From: Cenococcum geophilum 1.58
Taxonomy: Eukaryota; Ascomycota; Dothideomycetes; Gloniales; Gloniaceae
Assembly: GCA_001692895.1 (NCBI GenBank)
Contig: KV748179.1
Span: forward strand, 2,776,095-2,840,094
Length of the DNA stretch: 64,000 bases
Reading direction: 5' to 3'
Notes under the pieces: model-generated
What the model was told of the DNA's origin: nothing
Databases searched by the model: none
Seen by the model: the letters and a program-made list of their open reading frames with translations, nothing else
Translations under genes and position numbers: made by a program
In this document: one piece after another, positions 59,183 to 64,000 of the stretch
How positions within the stretch are numbered: the stretch's first letter is position 1
Layout: each line of letters starts with the position of its first letter

Positions 59183-60090
59183 ATGGCGCCTCCAATCTCC
59201 GTGGTACCTGCAAAAGAGCAGTCTAACTATGAAACTTTCCGCGAATGCCTCTCTGAACCTGTCCTGCGCACCCTGGCCGTAACGCCTGAGAAGCCGAAGA
59301 GACGACGTCGCGGTGGGAAGAGAACGGGTTCGGTGAAGGAGGGACAGGGCGATCAAGGTGTGGGACAAGAAGAAAGCAATGATGCAGAGGACTTGGGGGA
59401 GTTTATTGATGTATGAAAACTCTCTACTGACCTCTCTTACCAGCATGTTTTATTTTCCAGATCACCACTCTCCCCGCATCCATTTACAGTACAGAAGTTT
59501 CTAATTCCCTGATTTAGTACCTCGCAAATGAAGTGTTCACCTCATTCCCCCAAATAGTTCGCACTCTTTCCTACACGGCATTCCAGTCCTCTCCTGCCTT
59601 GCGTGATCAGTACAGCACACCCCTCTCCACATCTTCAGTGGAGATCCTCGTAGCTGCAATTCCATCCTCGGCTGCAGACTCACTGGGCAGCTATGGTCTC
59701 TTACAATCTGACTATGACCTTAACGATCTCAGACGTTTCATAACGCCTGTCCTAGAGTCATACATTGCATCTGCAACAGCACTGCCACCCATCTGGTCAG
59801 CTACCCGTACTGACTTCTGTGAACTGTGCGAAAGAGAGTGGATACCGACGACCTACCATCATCTAATCCCCAGATCAACACATGCGAAAGTCACTAAACG
59901 CGGTTGGCATCCGGAGGAGAAGCTTAATAGCGTAGCATGGTTGTGTCGAGCCTGCCACTCATTTGTACATCACATCGGGTCGAATGAAGAATTGGCAAAG
60001 AACTGGTATACGATGGAGTTGCTAAGAGGGAGGGATGATGTTCAAGATTGGGTGAAGTGGATTGGGAGAGTTAGGTGGAAGAAGAGATAA
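59183..60090 (+). CDS. HNH-type zinc-binding domain protein, fungal conserved
   Basis: Two exons (59183-59410 and 59518-60090) give 801 nt and 266 residues. The intron removes 107 nt and joins EFID to YLANEVFTSFP; a nearer acceptor at 59460 would leave an in-frame TAG. The N-terminal third is basic (PKRRRRGGKRTG). Residues ~177-230 carry CELC, then THHL-like HHLIPR, and WLCRACHSFVHH. This Cys-x2-Cys / His-His / Cys-x2-Cys-His layout is that of HNH nuclease-like domains. Whether it cuts DNA is unknown. The hAT-like element ends 143 bp upstream of the start, so it probably lies in the promoter. The gene is convergent with the dehalogenase-like gene. Confidence 0.82.
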
Positions 60091-60238
60091 AGGTGTTAGA
60101 GACGTAGGGTTACATATCAGCATACTGAGAACATCAACGAGTTTCCTAATTTGCCTCTACAAAGTTCTCACATACTAGTCCTGATCCCTTTGATTATATT
60201 TCGGCACTTTGTCTTAATGGCTATTTCGTGACAACTTT

Positions 60239-61030
60239 TCACGCCTCAGTGTAACCATTAACCGCATCTACAACCTCATCTAGCCCTCTCACTATAACGG
60301 TTGGCCGCCCTTGGTCACCTTCAACTAGCTGATCCGCCCACCCACTTCCCGCTCGGTCAACCCAGGCAGCCTTCATTCCCATTGCTTTGGCGCCTACCAC
60401 ATCAAATGGATTACCACTGACGAGCCAGATATCCCCCATCTCGGTTCTATCCCTTCCCACCTTCTTTGCTAGGTACTCATACACTTCTGGCGCAGGTTTG
60501 AACTTTTTGACTTCCTCTATGACAACAATCTGTTTAAAGACCTGGGCATGAGGCGACAGATCGGGAGAATGGTTCACAGACTGCGATACCATTTCATGTG
60601 TTCCATTAGAAAACACAACTGCAGTAATACCTGGTGTTTGTGCCAATTTTTCTAATGCTGGGTTCACATCTGGGAACGTCGAGAGAGAATCGTATGCCTT
60701 CATGAGTCCATCAATCCCCGCTTGATCTAGAGAAACTCTGGATTCTTTTAAAGCATGCCTAAGAGAACGCATTGTCATAATCGAGAAAGGTTCATATTGA
60801 TCTTGGGGATATTTAGCTTTGTTTAAATAGACAATTCGGATGAGATGTTTTAACGCACTCATACTATTCAACCGCCATGTGTACTCCAATTGATACTTCC
60901 GCCATGTCGCTGCTATCGTCTGCGCTTTCTCTTGCCCAAAATGCTCCGCTAGCTTCTTGGCTATGGTTTCGGTGGAGAGGAGGGTACCATACGCGTCGAA
61001 TGCCAATACGATATCTTTTTCCGTACCCAT
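60239..61030 (-). CDS. HAD-superfamily hydrolase, (S)-2-haloacid dehalogenase type II-like
   Basis: Two exons (61030-60865 and 60801-60239) give 729 nt and 242 residues, the usual length of type II haloacid dehalogenases. Motif I is FDAYGTLL with nucleophile Asp12, motif II is VVFSNGTHEM, the motif III Lys is in KKFKPAPEVYEY, and motif IV is LVSGNPFDVVGAKAMG. The cap region contains EYTWRLN and YEPFSIMTMRSLRHAL. The enzyme would hydrolyse 2-haloacids or a related small substrate through an aspartyl intermediate; the true substrate is unknown. The 63-nt intron is in frame without a stop, so an unspliced 263-residue form is also open. I prefer the spliced form because the extra 21 residues interrupt the conserved cap. 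Confidence 0.88.
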   Translation of the reverse strand: MGTEKDIVLAFDAYGTLLSTETIAKKLAEHFGQEKAQTIAATWRKYQLEYTWRLNSMSALKHLIRIVYLNKAKYPQDQYEPFSIMTMRSLRHALKESRVSLDQAGIDGLMKAYDSLSTFPDVNPALEKLAQTPGITAVVFSNGTHEMVSQSVNHSPDLSPHAQVFKQIVVIEEVKKFKPAPEVYEYLAKKVGRDRTEMGDIWLVSGNPFDVVGAKAMGMKAAWVDRAGSGWADQLVEGDQGRPTVIVRGLDEVVDAVNGYTEA

Positions 61031-61551
61031 TTTGCTAGACGTAGTCGGGATCCGAGGCAGGATAGTTCTAGATCCGATCCGAGGGGATTTGACTTATATA
61101 TGCCTGCTTACGGCGGATACGGATGGGATACAATCCACGATCCATGACGATGGCGGGGATTAAAACGTCTGCCCCACTAGATTGAGGGATTGAGGGAGTT
61201 TGTAAACTGACGACCACGCTACTTACATAATTGTGCCCGCGCGACCCACAGTCGGTGCTAACAAGGAGCCGTTCCCCGATGTTTACTATGGCGCGCTAGA
61301 GTTAACAACGGGGAACGCGCATACCTCTAAGGTTTACGAGGCATCGTTAAAAAAAGAGGTTATCCAAATATATAAGAAGTCGATTATATACAGATTTTCT
61401 GGTGTAGTATCTATCCTCTACCTCTGCTCACTTATTAATCTCTATAGGAAGGCCTTCCTCCTTAATAAACTACTCAATTCCCTGCTGCTATCCCTTAGCC
61501 TGCTAGGGTGCAATGCCAAGATGCACCGTGCACGAACACCGTACCGAGCTG
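61031..61551. other. Upstream region of the HAD gene, no further gene seen
   Basis: The segment contains the HAD promoter. Short open frames on the plus strand (61233-61631) run into the TIR element at 61552 and show no domain. Confidence 0.4.
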
Positions 61552-61756
61552 CAGTGCTGGCACCGATAAAATCTTATCCAATACGAACCAATAAAATATC
61601 GGTATTGCCAATATTGCCAATATTCGGATAATATTGCAATATTGCTTGGCATATTAAATTTTTATATTATGCCTAAAGGTTATCTTCTATCTATATAATA
61701 TTATATAATATATCTTCTAAAATTTAAATTATCTCTTATTTTTAATACTATTAGTA

Positions 61757-61822
61757 GAGGGGGAGTGTAGAGGGGGTACGAGGGGGAGGGGGGAGGGGGG
61801 GGGGGGGATAGGGGGGGTAGGT
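61757..61822. repeat. G-rich run
   Basis: About 65 bp of nearly pure G with A and T interruptions, including an uninterrupted run of about 13 G. It could form G-quadruplexes and is prone to length error in assembly. Confidence 0.7.
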
Positions 61823-61827
61823 AGCAT

Positions 61828-62030
61828 GAGGTTTTGGGCCTCTTTTAGGGGCATTTGGCGGGTCTAGGGGTGTAGACCGCCTAAAATCTCGTTACTTGGG
61901 CAACAGAGCCCCTATAAGGTCGCCAAAGTTATGGGGGCTCTATCGCCTAAGCAACGAGATTTTAGGCGGTCTATGCCCCTAGACCCGCCAAAGGCCCCCT
62001 AAAGAGGCCTAAAACCTCGGCGACTCGCAT
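61828..62030. repeat. Large hairpin (about 95-bp arms) inside the TIR element
   Basis: The left arm contains GGCGGGTCTAGGGGTGTAGA and TAAAATCTCGTT. The right arm repeats this inverted with few mismatches (TCTATGCCCCTAGACCCGCC). The arms are GC-rich, unlike the AT-rich DNA around them, so the hairpin may be a separate miniature element. Confidence 0.75.
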
Positions 62031-62459
62031 ATGGGGCACGTGCGCTCGTAGCCGGATACCTCCTTTTCCTTAAGGATTCGTCTATTCTTATAATATACCA
62101 TATTATTCTATTAATTAAACTCTCTATCTATATCTTACCTTATAAAAAAGATTTTTTATAAAGTAGTAAGGCTCTTTTATAATATAAGGCTGCGTAAAGC
62201 TAGTTATTTTCATTTTTTACCCAATATTGGCAATATCATATTGCCGATATATTTCCGATAACCGATATTTTATCGGTTCGTATTGGTTCGTATCGGTGCC
62301 AGGTCTGACCGAGCTGTACGAAGAACCTCAGGTCACTGCAGTTCTCATCACGGAGGCTCGAATAAGAGCTTCCTATTGGCCAGGTTCTTATCAATAACGT
62401 AGGACCCGAATCAGCAGGTTAAGGGATACCTCGCCGGCGACTTAATTAAGCTTTATAAG

Positions 62460-63420
62460 CCACTAATCTATTATCTTCTCTGCCATTTAAGGATTATCCT
62501 CCTAATATTTAGATGCAGCTTCTTCCATTTAATAGAACCGATCCTTTATACTTTCCAACGCTTCTCTTATTTAAAGCCTCCGCCGAACCAGAGCAAACGG
62601 GTTATTATTAATATCCTGTTCCATGTACTTCTGATTATTACTATAGTACGTTTTAAAGCCACAGTCCTCCTATATACACTTATATCGTTTAAAATCCTTA
62701 TCACAAAGGCAGCTAAAGGCGAAGTTATTAGTCTAGATATAGCGGTAGGGTGTTACGGAAGTGGGCACGAGCTGGAATACAATGTACTAAACAGGGTAGT
62801 AATTGAAGAAGGCTACGTACGCGTAACTATGCGTGGTTGATACAAAGACATTTGGATGAAGAAGAAGATTCTTCGTGTGCCAGGTCGGGTATAAATAGGG
62901 GTTGTAGGGGAACGTGCGTAGGTGTCTCGGGACGAACGTGAGCACGGGTCAAGAACGTCAAAACGCGCAGGGACGTAAGAACGTGTGAGTCCCGTGACAC
63001 AGGGGAGCTAGTAGCTTTAATAGAACTTATAATTACAGTAAACCTTATCTTAAAGCTCTCTTCCGTCGCTATCGTCAGCTTCTTCCTATGCTTTCTCGGC
63101 CTTCTATAGCTCCTTAATTATAAGCAGCTAAACTAGGTAAGGAAGGCCTTCCATCTATAGCTATTCTATTACCTTAGGGTGGCGCTTAGTGCGGAAATTA
63201 AGCTCTACTATATGCGCTCGCCGATTATAGTCCTTCGCAGTAACTATAACGTGCATAGCGTACCTAGTAAGGCTTATCTTTTAAAGCTTTTCTTTACCAA
63301 TTAAATGCTTAAGAACCTTATGCCACAATTTAACAGCGTTTATCGTCCAAATTTAAATAAGTATTATTAAGTACTCCCGCTTATACTGCGCCTAGAGATC
63401 TATTTTCTTAATTAGTATAA
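62460..63420 (-). pseudogene. RIP-mutated unrecognised ORF, split by a solo LTR
   Basis: On the minus strand a frame can be followed from about 63420 to 62460. Its stops are nearly all TAG/TAA at positions where Gln fits. Readable parts are LTRYAMHVIVTAKDYNRRAH, VELNFRTKRHPKVIE, EEADDSDGRELQDKVYCNYK and, after the LTR, NNFAFSCLCDKDFKRYKC and NNNPFALVRRRL. The protein is charged and probably repeat-derived. I do not recognise the family. Confidence 0.5.
62751..62999. mobile_element. Solo LTR, 249 bp, TSD T/CAGGG
   Basis: The segment begins TGTTACGGAAGTGGGCACG and ends CCCGTGACA. It is flanked by TAGGG on the left (62746-62750) and CAGGG on the right (63000-63004), a 5-bp duplication with one RIP-type C/T difference. 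It is GC-balanced and contains a TATAAATAG box at about 62890. It splits the RIP-mutated frame around it. Confidence 0.75.
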
Positions 63421-64000
63421 CGGAACCTTGTAGCAGGAACTACGATGGGCTCATTATTAGGCTAGGTGTGTAGGAAATGCAAGTACAAAAGTCAACAACG
63501 TAATAACAACTGGTGGAGTGGTTGCCTAATAAATTAACTCCAATTGTATTCTAAGAATCACTATAAGGAAGGAACTATCTAGGTAGGGACTAAGGGTCCT
63601 TAAATACACAACCGTACTCCTATAAAATCCTTCTTATACGTAATATACGTGTGCTCTGTTTGCTCTGTCACGGATTATATAGATCGTACAGATTATATAG
63701 ATCACCCCATATGACCTTGGTTACCATTCCTCGTTACATAGCTCTATCGGCTCTATCCTAGACTATGCCTAAATTAACCAACTAGCTTCCTTTGACTCTT
63801 CTCCTAGTAGTCGTAATATCGTACTTAAAGCGTCCGTAACACCATCTCCCTCCTCTTTATCTTCGTCCTTAAAGATTTAAAATATCTCCAAGTCGTTTAC
63901 TAAAGGTGTAATATCCGTCTAATTAATTTGGTTAATATTATTACTTATTATACCTAAAGTAATTTCTTCTTCTTTAACCGCTTGTTATGTTCGCACTATT
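63421..64000. other. AT-rich RIP-mutated repeat DNA to window end
   Basis: Frames are dense in TAA/TAG and no domain is recognisable. It may continue the repeat that contains the preceding broken reading frame. Confidence 0.45.

Larger units (their letters stand above)
61552..62307. mobile_element. CAG-ended TIR element, 756 bp, 8-9 bp TSD
   Basis: The ends read CAGTGCTGGCACCGATA and, inverted, CAGACCTGGCACCGATAC. ACCGAGCTG borders both sides (61543-61551 and 62308-62316), 9 bp where 8 would be usual for hAT. Subterminal AT-rich repeats (CCAATATTGCC, AAAATATCGG) are also inverted. The centre holds a G-run and a large hairpin. There is no transposase. The CAG and CGATAC features resemble the element at 57704-59039. 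Confidence 0.75.

Noticed and set aside
59411..59460. Short 49-nt intron alternative in the HNH gene ending at TTTTCCAG
   Set aside because: It leaves an in-frame TAG before YLANEV; the acceptor at 59517 gives a continuous conserved protein.

Overview
The window is from a filamentous ascomycete (Pezizomycotina; the class cannot be fixed from sequence alone). The genes have short introns of about 45-110 nt with GT...AG ends and CTAAC/CTAAT-like branch sites. The proteins are conserved fungal housekeeping families. Long AT-rich blocks hold transposons whose reading frames are broken almost only by TAA/TAG codons at former Gln or Trp codons, and whose catalytic Asp codons became Asn. That is the C-to-T signature of repeat-induced point mutation (RIP).

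Layout. 1-10.1 kb: RIP-mutated repeats. These are a complete Ty1/Copia element (303-6577) and two inverted-repeat (TIR) elements (6694-7590 and 7671-8421), the second split by an intact solo LTR (8059-8240). 10.1-37 kb: a gene island. It carries a Nab3-like RNA-binding protein (-), a mitochondrial GGQ release factor (+), UTP6 (-), CWH43 (+), a Sec7-PH Arf exchange factor (+), a metacaspase (+) and a secreted type-B carboxylesterase with one early stop. I rebuilt exon structures for all of them and the summed exon lengths stay in phase. 37-47.6 kb: a 7.96-kb Ty3/Gypsy chromovirus on the minus strand (38870-46825, target duplication AAAGA), nested in an older DNA-transposon remnant. 47.6-52.3 kb: intergenic DNA with TTGC repeats and a decayed secreted FAD-linked oxidase. 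52.3-57 kb: a NACHT-WD40 NLR pseudogene with several RIP-type stops and an 898-bp foldback transposon inserted in its NACHT domain. 57.7-59 kb: a hAT-like non-autonomous element with an 8-bp target duplication. 59.2-61 kb: an HNH-type zinc-binding protein (+) and a haloacid-dehalogenase-like hydrolase (-). 61.5-64 kb: another CAG-ended TIR element containing a large hairpin, a solo LTR, and a RIP-mutated unrecognised reading frame.

The island genes serve separate core functions (RNA surveillance/termination, mitochondrial translation rescue, small-subunit rRNA processing, GPI-lipid remodelling, Arf activation, metacaspase activity) and are not an operon-like pathway. The most unusual content is in the repeats. 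The same 12-bp minisatellite, arranged as head-to-head foldback arrays, sits inside two TIR elements with unrelated ends (6.8-7.4 kb and 58.0-58.8 kb), and a RIP-like derivative occurs at 9.2 kb. The NLR was disabled twice, by RIP and by a transposon whose removal together with one target copy keeps the NACHT frame open.
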